Origin: CAYWNA01 sp964459305
GTDB lineage: Bacteria > Planctomycetota > Planctomycetia > Pirellulales > Pirellulaceae
Reading direction: 5' to 3'
Length of the DNA: 30,399 nucleotides
Assembly: GCA_964459305.1 (NCBI GenBank)
Contig: CAYWNA010000162.1
Location: 1 to 30,399 of the forward strand
The notes below the pieces were generated by a model that saw only the letters and a program-made list of their open reading frames with translations, was not told the origin of the DNA and made no database searches. Positions 1-9,268 of this stretch are shown in pieces; positions within the stretch are counted from its first letter, which is position 1; each line of letters begins with the position of its first letter. Position numbers and translations under genes: made by a program.

Positions 1-55
1 GGCGTGTATCGGCTGTGCCCGCTTGCAGGTACACCATTGTATTGGAGACGCGAGA

Positions 56-514
56 ATGAACAGAACGAGAGACATGAATCAGCAGACACCCGCGAAGCCG
101 AGCCGACGCCAACTTCTGTGCCTGACAGGGGCGGGGATTGGCTTGGCGCTAGGCCGTTCGCTGCCCGCAAGGGGCAAACGGACGGTCATCGTCGACGCCC
201 GTCCGGCCGACTACTTCGCGGGCAAGAAATTCGACGAGGCCCGTGCCGGGCACATTCCCTGGGCTGTCAATCGGCCATACTCCGAGGACCTCGGGAAGGG
301 CGGGCACTTGAAGCCTGCGGCGTGGCTGGCCGCCGCGTATCAGGCCCTGATTCCGTCAAAGGAGACACCGGTGGTGGTGTACTGCCGCACGGGTCATCAG
401 GCCAGCCAAACGTACTTCGTGCTGCGGCACGTGTTGGGCTACCGGAGCGTGGTATGGTACGATGGCGGTTGGACCGATTGGGCTCCGCGGCCGGAATTGC
501 CGGTGGTCCAATAG
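56..514 (+). CDS. Tat-exported single-domain rhodanese
   Basis: The product is a 152-residue protein predicted to move sulfane sulfur, or to bind anions, outside the cytoplasm. A twin-arginine leader is visible at residues 16-36 (SRRQLL followed by a hydrophobic stretch). One rhodanese domain follows: VDAR near residue 46, a GHIPWAVN-like CH2A motif, and an active-site loop CRTGHQA whose cysteine is about C110. The family call is solid. Whether the physiological donor is thiosulfate is unknown. The ATG at 56 is chosen because GGAGA lies 9 bases upstream; an upstream TTG at 23 and a downstream ATG at 74 are alternatives. The next ORF starts 158 bases later with no sign of co-transcription. Confidence 0.85.
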   Translation: MNRTRDMNQQTPAKPSRRQLLCLTGAGIGLALGRSLPARGKRTVIVDARPADYFAGKKFDEARAGHIPWAVNRPYSEDLGKGGHLKPAAWLAAAYQALIPSKETPVVVYCRTGHQASQTYFVLRHVLGYRSVVWYDGGWTDWAPRPELPVVQ

Positions 515-672
515 CAGGCATTTTCTCCGATTCAGGCTTGCAGAACGGGAGCGGGAATTCGGCGCGGCTCCCACAGTTCCTCGCGTGGTCCGGCGGCCTT
601 TTCTTTTTAGGCCAGGGAGAGAGGGTGATCGATCATAACTTTGGCACGCATCGCGCGTAAACGGCCCATTCC

Positions 673-1122
673 ATGGCGAAGATGAACTTGCATGCACGAC
701 TCTGGCGGCTTTGGCAGATTGAGACCTCCTTCGCCTGCAACCTCGCGTGCGTCATGTGTCCCTGGAAAGGCATCCGCGAGCAGTCCAAGGGCAGCAGCCT
801 CATGGACGCGTCGGTTTGGGCAGCGCTGCGATTCATCCACGACAACGCAGGCCGCTCCATTCAAGCGCCGGACGTGGTGGCCGAAACTGGGCTCTCTCGC
901 AGATCGCTGGAGCGACGATTCGCAGCGGCCATCGGTCGTACGATCCTGGATGAACTCACCCGTTGCCGAGTGGATCGTGCCAAGCGATTGTTACTGGAAA
1001 CGGATCTCTCGATAGAGCGAGTCGCTCTGGCCGCCGGGTTTTCTGCGGCGAAACGCATGACCCACGCGTTCCGTCAGCTCGAAGGCACGCTGCCGTATCT
1101 CTACCGCCAGATGCACGAATGA
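673..1122 (+). pseudogene. Chimeric ORF: radical SAM N-terminus joined to AraC/XylR DNA-binding domain
   Basis: This 149-residue ORF reads as two unrelated proteins. Residues about 12-53 resemble the start of a radical SAM enzyme: IETSF, then C22-x3-C26-x2-C29 (the [4Fe-4S] cysteines), PW, and LMDASVWAALR. From about residue 50 on it is the double helix-turn-helix domain of an XylR-type AraC regulator: first helix-turn-helix around VVAETGLSRRSLERRF, second around IERVALAAGFSAA. The SAM-binding barrel and the regulator's sensor domain are both absent. The join is in frame near 820-840. No clear Shine-Dalgarno precedes the ATG at 673. It could be a deletion remnant, an assembly chimera or, least likely, a working small regulator. 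The domain identities are clear; the status is uncertain. Confidence 0.75.
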
Positions 1123-1360
1123 TTGGCTGGACCGCTCCCGACGCTTTTCTTCCGTATCCACCGGAAGGCGCATCCGGCATTCTCAGGGACTATCGCTGTG
1201 ATTACGGTTCCAGACCGTGGCGTGGCGTCGCTGGTATTCCTCCACTAGGCGGCCCGCATCTCCGCGACGAGATATCGCGAAGACGGGATGTGCCGCTGGC
1301 GGCATGAACTTTGGCACTATACACTGGCTTGGACCATCTCTCGTGCCTAAGGAGCTGCTC

Positions 1361-4300
1361 ATGAATGACATCGGTGACAGAAATCGGGAATCATCAAGCG
1401 AACTGAAGTGCGACGGCTCGGCCGCGGGCGGGGATTGCCACTGTGCTGCTGACGCGGCCGGGCGAACGGTGCCACGGCGGGAGTTCCTCAAGGTCGCCGG
1501 CGTGGGGGTCGTGGGATCGTTGGTTGGTGGGCAGCGGACGGTCATGGCGGGCGGGTTCTCGGCGGAAGATCTTCGAGGCGAACACTTGGTGCCGGCCGAT
1601 AAGAAACTCGACCCGTCCTGGGTTCGCGCGTTGTTCGAGCGAGGGGAAAAGGAGATCTACCGCGGCAAGGCACTGGACAACATCGGGATGCCGTGCGGCG
1701 GGATCGGGTCGGGACAACTGTACCTTTGCGGCGACGGCACACTGGGCTCGTGGCAAGTCTTCAATTATGCCGAGTCCAATTGGGTGGGCGATACGCACGC
1801 CACCTATCAGCATCGCGGTTTTGCCAAGCCGGTGGATCAGGGATTCGCGGTGGCCGTGAGGTCCGGCGATGAGAATCCGCTGGTCCGAAAGCTGAGCCGC
1901 GACGGCTTCAACAACATTTCGTTCAACGGTCAATACCCGATCGGCACGGTTCAGTACGATGACGAGGGCGTGCCAGTGCGTGTCACGATGGAGGCTTTTT
2001 CACCTTTCATTCCCTTGAACGCGGAGGACTCCGGCCTTCCGGCAACGCTGTTTCATATCACGGTGGAGAACCGCTCGGACCGACAACTGCATGCGAGCGT
2101 GCTCGGCTGGTTGGAGAACGCCGTTTGCCACCGCACGCGGGGCCAGATCGTCGGGAAGAGAACAACCCAGGTTGTTCAGACAGACAATCGTGGTTTCGTC
2201 TTGCATAGTGCTCAAGAAGACGAAGATGCTTTGAAGAGCCGCCCGGAGCCACGGCCGTCGGTCGTATTCGAGGATTTCGAAGGCGGCGACTATGACGTTT
2301 GGACTGTCGAAGGCAAAGCGTTCGGCACCGCACCGGCCAGCGGGACCCTCGCAAACCAGCAGCCTGTTTCCGACTTCGAGGGCAAAGGGCTGGTCAACAG
2401 TTACCTGGGCGGCGATGTGCCGAAAGGCAAGATGACGTCGCGGCCTTTCACCATCAACCGTCGATTCATCAACTTGAAAGTGGGCGGCGGTGGGCACCCG
2501 GACAAGACCTGCGTCTCGCTGGTTGTCGATGGCAAGACCATCTGTTCTGCCAGGGGCGGCAACACGGAGCAGCTCCGCTGGATCAGTTGGCCGGTGGAGT
2601 CTCTCGAAGGAAGGGGCGCTCGCGTCGAGATTATCGACGATGCCAGCGGCGGCTGGGGCCACGTGCTCGTCGATCAGATCGAATTCAGTGACGAATCTCG
2701 CTCCGGCGCTGTTGCGGCCCTGACTGAGGCCGCGGACTTCGGCACAATGGTGCTGGCCTGCACGCCGGCGGAAGTATCGCCGCGCGGCGATGCCCCGGCC
2801 GCCGGTCCGGCAGAACACTTCGTTGAGGAAGGGGAACGCACGATCCCGTTGGGTGGCAAACTCATCGGCCGACTGCGGTCGACGGAAGTGGCGCTCGCGC
2901 CGGGCGAAAAGCACTCGGTCACGTTCCTTCTGGCGTGGCATTTTCCGAATGCGGCTCAGGGTAATGCCTACGCTGTTCGTTTTCAGGACGCGGAGGCGAT
3001 TGCCAGTTACGTCCTGGACGAGCACGATCGTCTGGCCGGCCAGACTCGCCTCTGGCGGGATACGTACTACGACAGCACCCTTTCTTGCTGGCTGCTCGAC
3101 CGCCTGCACTCCACGGTCTCGACCTTGGCTACCGGCACGTGCCAATGGTGGGCTGACGGTCGGTTCTACGCCTATGAAGGCGTGACCTGCTGTGGCGGCA
3201 CATGCACACACGTTTGGAATTATGCCCATGCACACGCCCGGTTGTTTCCCGCAATGACGAGAACCATCCGCACCATGCAAGACCTCTGTCCGCGCGAAGA
3301 AGGCGGCGGGTTCCATCCCGACTCCGGCTTGGTTGGATTTCGGGGCAACGATGCCTACGCGGCGGACGGGCAGTGCGGCACGATCCTCAAAGCCTACCGC
3401 GAACATCAGATGTCGTCGGACGACACTTTCTTGCGCCAATTTTGGCCGCGGATCAAGAAGGCGTTGGTGTATTCCATGAGCCAGGATGGCAATTCCGACG
3501 GCCTGATCGAAAACACGCAGCACAATACGTACGACATCAACTACGAAGGTGCCAACACGTTTGTCGGATCGCTCTATCTCGCCGCGTTGCGGGCCGGCGA
3601 GGAAATGGCCCGCGAGACAGGCGATATTCCATTCGCCGAACGTTGCTTGGCCGTTTTCGAAAGTGGCACACGTCTGTCCCAAGAGCGACTTTGGAACGGC
3701 GAGTATTTCATCCAGGACGTGGACCTTCAGAAACATCCGAAGCATCAGTACGCCGAGGGTTGTCTCTCCGATCACCTGTTCGGCCAGGGATGGGCATGTC
3801 AACTTGGCCTGGGAGACATCTATCCCAAGGAAATGGCGCGATCGGCGCTCGGCGCGATTTGGAAGTACAACTGGGCGCCCGACGTGACGCCGTACAACGA
3901 CGTCCACAAACCCTTCCGATGGTTCATCACGCCGGGGCAGGCGGGTCTGTTCACATGCACGTGGCCCAAGGGCGAGTACCTTCCCGAAGGAACGGTCTAC
4001 AAGAACGAAGTGTGGACCGGCATCGAGTATCAAGTCGCCGGGCACATGATCGCCGAAGGCATGGTGACCGAGGGACTGGCGATCTGCCGAGCGGTGCACG
4101 ATCGCTACCAACCTGACCTCATCAATCCGTACAACGAAGTCGAATGCGGCGACCACTACGCGCGAGCCATGGCCTCCTGGGGCGTCTATCTGGCACTGGC
4201 CGGCTTCGAGTGCCACGGGCCGAAGGGACATCTGGGATTCGCTCCGAAGGTGACCCCCGACGACTTCAAGGCGGCTTTCACCGCAGCGGAAGGTTGGGGT

Positions 4301-4540
4301 ACATTTGAACAAGCGCGGGAAGGCGGTGGGCAGACCGAACGCATTACGGTCGTTTGGGGTAAACTGCGTTTGAAGTCACTGTCGTTTGCTGTGTCTGCAC
4401 CGTCCCAATCCGTTTCGGTCACGATCGGCGGACAGGACATTCCGCTCATGTCCCAGGTCGTTGACGCGCGAATCCTCATCACACTCGAGCGCGAAGTAAC
4501 GCTGAACCGGGGCGATGTAATCGAGATCCGCCTCGGCTGA
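1361..4540 (+). CDS. Tat-exported GH116 glycosidase (GBA2-like) with inserted beta-sandwich
   Basis: The product has about 1059 residues and belongs to the non-lysosomal glucosylceramidase-like family (GH116: N-terminal domain plus DUF608 catalytic barrel), which usually removes beta-glucose or beta-xylose. A Tat leader is visible near residue 37 (PRREFLKVAGVG). Next comes the N-terminal beta domain (NIGMPCGGIGSGQL). An extra beta-sandwich follows at about residues 300-449 (FEDFEGGDYDVW through GGWGHVLVDQIEFSD), of a type also seen in secreted GH32 proteins. The C-terminal (alpha/alpha)6 domain follows. Candidate catalytic residues by motif are E606 in AYEGVTCCGGTC (nucleophile) and D725 in NTYDINYEG (acid/base). 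The ATG at 1361 is preceded by AAGGAG with 6-base spacing; the open frame reaches further up without support. It is the first gene of a four-gene run. The substrate is not deducible. Confidence 0.85.
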   Translation: MNDIGDRNRESSSELKCDGSAAGGDCHCAADAAGRTVPRREFLKVAGVGVVGSLVGGQRTVMAGGFSAEDLRGEHLVPADKKLDPSWVRALFERGEKEIYRGKALDNIGMPCGGIGSGQLYLCGDGTLGSWQVFNYAESNWVGDTHATYQHRGFAKPVDQGFAVAVRSGDENPLVRKLSRDGFNNISFNGQYPIGTVQYDDEGVPVRVTMEAFSPFIPLNAEDSGLPATLFHITVENRSDRQLHASVLGWLENAVCHRTRGQIVGKRTTQVVQTDNRGFVLHSAQEDEDALKSRPEPRPSVVFEDFEGGDYDVWTVEGKAFGTAPASGTLANQQPVSDFEGKGLVNSYLGGDVPKGKMTSRPFTINRRFINLKVGGGGHPDKTCVSLVVDGKTICSARGGNTEQLRWISWPVESLEGRGARVEIIDDASGGWGHVLVDQIEFSDESRSGAVAALTEAADFGTMVLACTPAEVSPRGDAPAAGPAEHFVEEGERTIPLGGKLIGRLRSTEVALAPGEKHSVTFLLAWHFPNAAQGNAYAVRFQDAEAIASYVLDEHDRLAGQTRLWRDTYYDSTLSCWLLDRLHSTVSTLATGTCQWWADGRFYAYEGVTCCGGTCTHVWNYAHAHARLFPAMTRTIRTMQDLCPREEGGGFHPDSGLVGFRGNDAYAADGQCGTILKAYREHQMSSDDTFLRQFWPRIKKALVYSMSQDGNSDGLIENTQHNTYDINYEGANTFVGSLYLAALRAGEEMARETGDIPFAERCLAVFESGTRLSQERLWNGEYFIQDVDLQKHPKHQYAEGCLSDHLFGQGWACQLGLGDIYPKEMARSALGAIWKYNWAPDVTPYNDVHKPFRWFITPGQAGLFTCTWPKGEYLPEGTVYKNEVWTGIEYQVAGHMIAEGMVTEGLAICRAVHDRYQPDLINPYNEVECGDHYARAMASWGVYLALAGFECHGPKGHLGFAPKVTPDDFKAAFTAAEGWGTFEQAREGGGQTERITVVWGKLRLKSLSFAVSAPSQSVSVTIGGQDIPLMSQVVDARILITLEREVTLNRGDVIEIRLG

Positions 4541-4559
4541 TACGAAGAAAGGTAGAGCC

Positions 4560-5804
4560 ATGAAAACAAGGTTGTTGGTACTTCTGTTTCCTGTGCTTGT
4601 CTGTTTCTCCATGACTTCGTTGTTGGCCCAGACTCCTTTTGACCGAATGGACCGTAACAAGGATGGACGCTTGTCCCGGTCGGAGTTTAGAGGTCCGCCT
4701 CCGGCCTTCGGGCGGATGGATCGGAATAATGACGGCTATGTCACTCGTCAAGAAGCTGCGGGCACCCCGCTCACCGGCGGTATCGCGAAGACGAAGCCGG
4801 TTGACCGCAGAGCACCTGCAGGTGCATCAACAGAATTGATCTATGTGGACACTCATAATCACCTCGTCAATCGACGTGTAAGGGGACAGTTCAATTTTGA
4901 AAGACCGGCCCGGATTGCCTTGGAGACCATGGATGCCGTGGGCGTGAAACTCAATCTACTGATGCCTATGCCTCAGGCTGTGAACCAGAAACTCCGGCTC
5001 CGTCTCGAAGATCTCCTGCCGATCGTGGAGAAGTATCCGAAGCGATTTGCCGTTTTGGGCGGAGGCGGCAGCCTGAACGTGATGATCCAGCGGGCTGTCA
5101 ATGAAGGACGCGTTACGGCGGCCATGGAAGAAGAGTTCGATGCCAGAGCATCCGAGCTTGTCCGGAAAGGAGCGGCTGGCTTTGGCGAAATGACGGCGGA
5201 ACATTTTTCCATGAGCGAAGATCATCCCTATGAAACAGCGCCTCCGGACCATCCGCTGTTTTTGCGACTCGCTGACCTGGCTGCCAAATATGACCTGCCC
5301 ATTGATCTTCACATGGAAGCGATTCCTGAAGAAATGCCAATGCCGCCCCGTTTTCCGTCACCGCCACATCCGCGAGTATTGAAACCAAATATCTCCGCCT
5401 TTGGCCGGTTACTTGCTCACAACCGCAAGGCGAAAATCATCTGGGTGCATCTGGGATGGTGCAACACCGAAAAACGAACGATTGCTTTGACGCGCAAACT
5501 TCTTGAAAACCCAAATCTCTATATGAGTATTCGAATCGCCTCTGGGATGCAGGAAAGAAAGGTCGCAAAACCAACCTTTCCTCTGGACAAAAATGGCCGG
5601 TTGAAGCAAGAGTGGCTGTTGCTGTTTCAGGAGTTTCCAGATCGCTTTCTCATAGGCAGTGATGAGATTATCAAACCGGCCAATAACCACCCCAGCGCCG
5701 GAAGTATCCGTTCGACCGTCAGCATGCTTGAGCAATTGCCACCGGCGCTGAAATCGCAGATAGGATACGAAAATGCCTTTCGTCTATACCGACTGAAGAA
5801 ATAA
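4560..5804 (+). CDS. Secreted amidohydrolase (amidohydrolase-2 type) with N-terminal EF-hand pair
   Basis: The protein has 414 residues. A Sec signal peptide (about residues 1-24) leads into two canonical 12-residue EF-hand loops, D31 to E42 (DRNKDGRLSRSE) and D54 to E65 (DRNNDGYVTRQE). A metal-dependent hydrolase barrel of the amidohydrolase-2 superfamily follows: H99-x-H101 in VDTHNHL, DLHME, WVHLGW and the late IGSDE aspartate. This superfamily includes decarboxylases and lactonases acting on aromatic or sugar acids, so the reaction cannot be fixed. Export of such an enzyme with calcium-binding loops at its front is unusual. It starts 19 bases after GH116 (GAAAGG before the ATG) and probably shares its transcript. 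It looks somewhat less GC-rich than its neighbours by eye. Confidence 0.82.
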   Translation: MKTRLLVLLFPVLVCFSMTSLLAQTPFDRMDRNKDGRLSRSEFRGPPPAFGRMDRNNDGYVTRQEAAGTPLTGGIAKTKPVDRRAPAGASTELIYVDTHNHLVNRRVRGQFNFERPARIALETMDAVGVKLNLLMPMPQAVNQKLRLRLEDLLPIVEKYPKRFAVLGGGGSLNVMIQRAVNEGRVTAAMEEEFDARASELVRKGAAGFGEMTAEHFSMSEDHPYETAPPDHPLFLRLADLAAKYDLPIDLHMEAIPEEMPMPPRFPSPPHPRVLKPNISAFGRLLAHNRKAKIIWVHLGWCNTEKRTIALTRKLLENPNLYMSIRIASGMQERKVAKPTFPLDKNGRLKQEWLLLFQEFPDRFLIGSDEIIKPANNHPSAGSIRSTVSMLEQLPPALKSQIGYENAFRLYRLKK

Positions 5805-5847
5805 TCACAGCAGTCTCAACCTCTTCCGCAGCAGGCATTGGGATCAA

Positions 5848-7230
5848 ATGAGAAAGACCATCATTGTTCTGATCCTCATCTCGCTGCTCGGCGTGTCTTC
5901 GGCGGAGGGATATGGGAAGTCCCCTTCAACGACGAGCGCCAAGGCGGACGGGTACCACGGGATCTGGTACGAGATCGGCTGGGCGTACAGTGGCGGGTTT
6001 GCCTTCTTTTGCGCAAAGCACACGCCCTTTGCCGTCTACAGCCCGAAGGCCAAGAAGACGTTCTTCGTCTATGGCGGAACCAAACCGGGGACACAGCATT
6101 TGCAGGCGATGGCGTCGTACTACGATCATCAGCACGATGTCGTGCCTCGTCCGACGATCGTGCATGACTGGGGAAGTTCGAACGCTCACATGAATCCCAC
6201 GGTGGCCTTGGACGGTGACGGTCACGTTTGGGTGTTCGTGAGCGGCCACGGCGGCACTGGCTACAAGTATCGCAGCGTGAAGCCCTACAGCATGGACAAC
6301 TTCGAGCAAGTGGCCGCAGATCCCATGACTTATCCGCAACCGTGGTGGGTCCCGCGGAAGGGATTCTTGCTGTTGTTCACAAAGTATGAAAACCAACGTG
6401 AGCAGTTTTGGAGCACCAGTGCCGACGGCAGGAATTGGACTGCTGCGGGTCAACTGACCGCTCGGAGCATCGGCAACGGGTACGGCAACTACCAGATCAG
6501 CACGCGGCGCGGAGACCGTGTGGCTACGGCGATCAACTCGTACGTGGACGGGCAGAACCGCTCGAATCTCTACTACCTCCAGACCGACGACATGGGCGAG
6601 ACTTGGCAGACGGCTGACGGAACGACGTTCACTACGCCAATCACCAAGCTCAACTCGCCAGCGCTGGCCCACGACTTCTGGAGCGAGAAACGGCTGGTCT
6701 ATCTGAAGGATATCAACTTTGACCGCGAGGGTCGGCCGGTGATTCTGGTGCTTACGGCTCCGGCAGGCCAGACTGACCAAGGAGCGGGCGGCCCGCGCAC
6801 ATGGACGATCGTTCATTGGCTGGATGACCGCTGGGAATTGCATAAAGCGACAACTTCAACCAACAACTTCGACACCGGCTCGCTCTACATCGAAGACGAC
6901 GGCACGTGGCGGATCATCGGCCCCACGGAGCCCGGCCCGCAACATTGGGCGGCAGGCGGAGAAATCGCCATGTGGACCAGCGAGGATCGGGGCAAGACTT
7001 GGAAAAAGGTCAAACAACTTACCACCGGCAGCAAATACAACCACTCCTACGTGCGGCGGCCGGTGGATGCGCATCCCGACTTCTACGCGCTCTGGGCCGA
7101 CGGCCACGGCAAGCAGCCATCGGAATCCCGGATCTACTTCTGTGACAAGCAGGGAAAGGTGCGAGTTCTCCCACAGGAGGTGAAGCAAGAGTTCGTGCGA
7201 CCGGAGACTCTGGGAGACAGGGGACCATAA
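5848..7230 (+). CDS. Secreted BNR-4-type beta-propeller, possible glycan-active enzyme
   Basis: A 460-residue protein with a signal peptide (about residues 1-20) followed by a five- to seven-bladed propeller of the BNR-4 type. Recognisable pieces are DGYHGIWYEIG, YSGGFAFFCAKHTPFAVYSP, FFVYGGT, the YDH...VPRPTIVHDW segment, MNPTVALDGDGHVWVF and several Asp-box-like turns (SADGRNW, DDMGETW, SEDRGKTW). Relatives sit in polysaccharide utilisation loci, where some are lyases or hydrolases of uronic-acid or rhamnose-containing glycans. No catalytic assignment is safe here. It lies 43 bases after the amidohydrolase gene and 2 bases before the next gene, so it is the third member of the operon. Confidence 0.75.
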   Translation: MRKTIIVLILISLLGVSSAEGYGKSPSTTSAKADGYHGIWYEIGWAYSGGFAFFCAKHTPFAVYSPKAKKTFFVYGGTKPGTQHLQAMASYYDHQHDVVPRPTIVHDWGSSNAHMNPTVALDGDGHVWVFVSGHGGTGYKYRSVKPYSMDNFEQVAADPMTYPQPWWVPRKGFLLLFTKYENQREQFWSTSADGRNWTAAGQLTARSIGNGYGNYQISTRRGDRVATAINSYVDGQNRSNLYYLQTDDMGETWQTADGTTFTTPITKLNSPALAHDFWSEKRLVYLKDINFDREGRPVILVLTAPAGQTDQGAGGPRTWTIVHWLDDRWELHKATTSTNNFDTGSLYIEDDGTWRIIGPTEPGPQHWAAGGEIAMWTSEDRGKTWKKVKQLTTGSKYNHSYVRRPVDAHPDFYALWADGHGKQPSESRIYFCDKQGKVRVLPQEVKQEFVRPETLGDRGP

Positions 7231-7232
7231 CC

Positions 7233-9155
7233 ATGTGGCAATCGAACATTCGAAAGCGACGGCCGAGGCGTTTTTCTGGATCGGGCCTTTTCAACCGGTG
7301 GCTGGCTGTTTCGGTCGCCTGGTGCATCCTGTCAAGTTTCGCAGCAATGCCTTGCAGTGCATCGGATGAGGCGAAGTCGCTTCCCTGGTGGCAGGCGGAA
7401 TCGGCCATGGATGAAGAGAGCAAACTGACCCTCAGCGGCAAGCCGTGGTGGCAGCGGGCCAAAACGCTCAAAGTCGGCGAGCACTTCGCCATCAAGAGCG
7501 AGTTGCCTGGCGGTGGGCAGATGCTCGTCCGACGTGAGAATGTCGATGAACGGAGGCCGGAGGCCATTGTCTGGGTGATCGACGACGACGGCGACATGAA
7601 GCCGGACGCCGCCAAGGGGGATAAGGACAGTGATTGCTACGTGGTCGACTACGACAGCGACGGCAACGTCGACCGGCTGGTCGATTACATGGACAACGAC
7701 GGCGACGGCATGGCCGACGAGATGGACATGCGCTACTTTTCCGATGGGCAGTTGCGCTACGCTTGGTTCAGTGCTGATCTGGACAAGGATGGGTGGATGT
7801 GGGATGCGTCCCACTACGAATACCGCGGCACTACCTACAGCGACGACGACCCCAAGCACGCCGATCCCTACGACGGATCGGGCGACGCGGAGATCATCGT
7901 CAACAAGTACGATCCCCACGAGAAGCGGTGGTGGCCGATCAGCGAGTGTCCGTTTGCCTGGTACGACACGGACGCCGACGGCGAGTCGGAGATCATCGTA
8001 CGCGCATCCGCCGTGCCGCGGGTGCCTTATCCGCCCGTGGAAATGGACGGCGGCAACTCGCACTGCAACTCACGTTTTTTCGAGCCGCGGCTGCGGAACA
8101 TCGGTGTGTCGGCCATTCGCTACTGTGTCGACGTGACCGGCAGCAGCTCGCCGAAGCATCGCGTCCATTACGACCTCAGCCTCAACATGACCAGCGGTCA
8201 GGTGCCGTACAAGTTTGACGGGATGAATCGCGAGAACCCTCTGCGCCGGGCGCCCAAGACTATCGTCTGTATCCCGCACAAGGCGGCGTTGGAGTTGGCC
8301 GAGGACTTTCCGGCCGACCAGACCGGTTTCAGTTGGTTCGAGTATCCCGACGACACGGCGGCGATTGGTTGCTCACCCCAAGCGAAGCAGGACCGCCACC
8401 AGGACGGCGTGTGCTGGACCTGGGACCGGCGGTATATGTTCGATACGGGCGGTCCGACGCAGTATTGGAATATCCGCCGGGAGTTTCAGCCGGCACGTTC
8501 CAAGAAACGGGAACTCTACTATTCGTACGTCGACCGACGAATCCATCTGAAGGGAGCCGCCGAGGGCTGGACCCGAGTGGGACACCTGGGCGGTGGCGGC
8601 CAGGCATGGGGCGAAATCCGCATGTTCGACACCGACGGCGACGGCTACTTCGACCGCTGGGAGACCCATCGCGCCGGCGCCGCCAACCCGGTGCGGGTCA
8701 GCACGGTTCGCAACCCGGCCGTCCGCGAGTTGCCTCACGATTGGAAGGAGCTACAGGGAGTTTACACCGGGGAGCTTCTTCCCGAAGCCCTCCGGTCAGA
8801 CGAAAAGCTGATGGCGGCCATGCGGCTTGTAGACAAGGATTTCCAGCCACCCGACTACCTCGGCAAGGCGTTGGAAGACGCCGTGTTCAACACCGAGCGA
8901 CTTTACGTCCAAGACATCATCCGCGAGTGCCAGTACCTGGCGCTGCGCGAGAAGCTGGCCAAGCGGAGCGGAAAGAGCCTGGCGGCTTCGGAAGGCAATT
9001 CCTGGCCTTTAAATCGTGAACGGATCGCGTCGACTGCCCCTGGCTGGGAGCTGGCGGTGGCGCTCAGCAAGCTGGACGTCGCCTACGGCGAGGGACGCTA
9101 CGCCGCCGCCACGCAGATCCTGCACGAATTGGCGGAACCGAAGCAGGAACAGTGA
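7233..9155 (+). CDS. Secreted Asp-rich repeat protein of unknown function
   Basis: A 640-residue protein that I do not recognise as a named family. An arginine-rich start is followed by a hydrophobic leader (about residues 22-44). At about 117-165 there is a run of calcium-binding-like loops (DDDGD, DYDSDGNVD, DNDGDGMADEMD). Further loops lie near residue 245 (DTDADGESE) and near 466 (DTDGDGYFDRWE). The long central part is rich in Trp, Tyr and Asp, as in surface carbohydrate-binding proteins. The last ~100 residues look helical (ERLYVQDIIRECQYLALREKLAKR). It starts 2 bases after the preceding stop, so translation is likely coupled. A 29-base piece of its 3' part (8899-8927) recurs with one mismatch at 10991-11019. 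Confidence 0.75.
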   Translation: MWQSNIRKRRPRRFSGSGLFNRWLAVSVAWCILSSFAAMPCSASDEAKSLPWWQAESAMDEESKLTLSGKPWWQRAKTLKVGEHFAIKSELPGGGQMLVRRENVDERRPEAIVWVIDDDGDMKPDAAKGDKDSDCYVVDYDSDGNVDRLVDYMDNDGDGMADEMDMRYFSDGQLRYAWFSADLDKDGWMWDASHYEYRGTTYSDDDPKHADPYDGSGDAEIIVNKYDPHEKRWWPISECPFAWYDTDADGESEIIVRASAVPRVPYPPVEMDGGNSHCNSRFFEPRLRNIGVSAIRYCVDVTGSSSPKHRVHYDLSLNMTSGQVPYKFDGMNRENPLRRAPKTIVCIPHKAALELAEDFPADQTGFSWFEYPDDTAAIGCSPQAKQDRHQDGVCWTWDRRYMFDTGGPTQYWNIRREFQPARSKKRELYYSYVDRRIHLKGAAEGWTRVGHLGGGGQAWGEIRMFDTDGDGYFDRWETHRAGAANPVRVSTVRNPAVRELPHDWKELQGVYTGELLPEALRSDEKLMAAMRLVDKDFQPPDYLGKALEDAVFNTERLYVQDIIRECQYLALREKLAKRSGKSLAASEGNSWPLNRERIASTAPGWELAVALSKLDVAYGEGRYAAATQILHELAEPKQEQ

Positions 9156-9268
9156 ACCGCCGTATGATTGACGAAGACGGACTCCTTTCCCCTTGATTCG
9201 TCAGTTCCTCCTCGTAGAATCAGTTCCGGCGTCGACGCTAACTGGGCAACGCCACTTTGGCGTCCCAC

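Noticed and set aside
638..657. Possible sigma-54 promoter (TGGCACG with GG-N10-GC) before the chimeric ORF, with a similar ACTTTGGCAC at 1309-1318 before GH116
   Set aside because: The -12 half does not match TTGC, and the second copy has the wrong spacing (GG-N12-GC). The shared 10-11 bases are too few to support a promoter.
4..660. 218-codon plus-strand ORF over the rhodanese gene
   Set aside because: It is arginine- and glycine-rich shadow translation in another frame. The rhodanese frame has the Tat motif, active site and ribosome-binding site.
2000..4312. 770-codon minus-strand ORF opposite the GH116 gene
   Set aside because: Long antisense frames are expected opposite GC-rich genes. 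It has no recognisable domain, while the plus strand encodes a clear GH116 enzyme.
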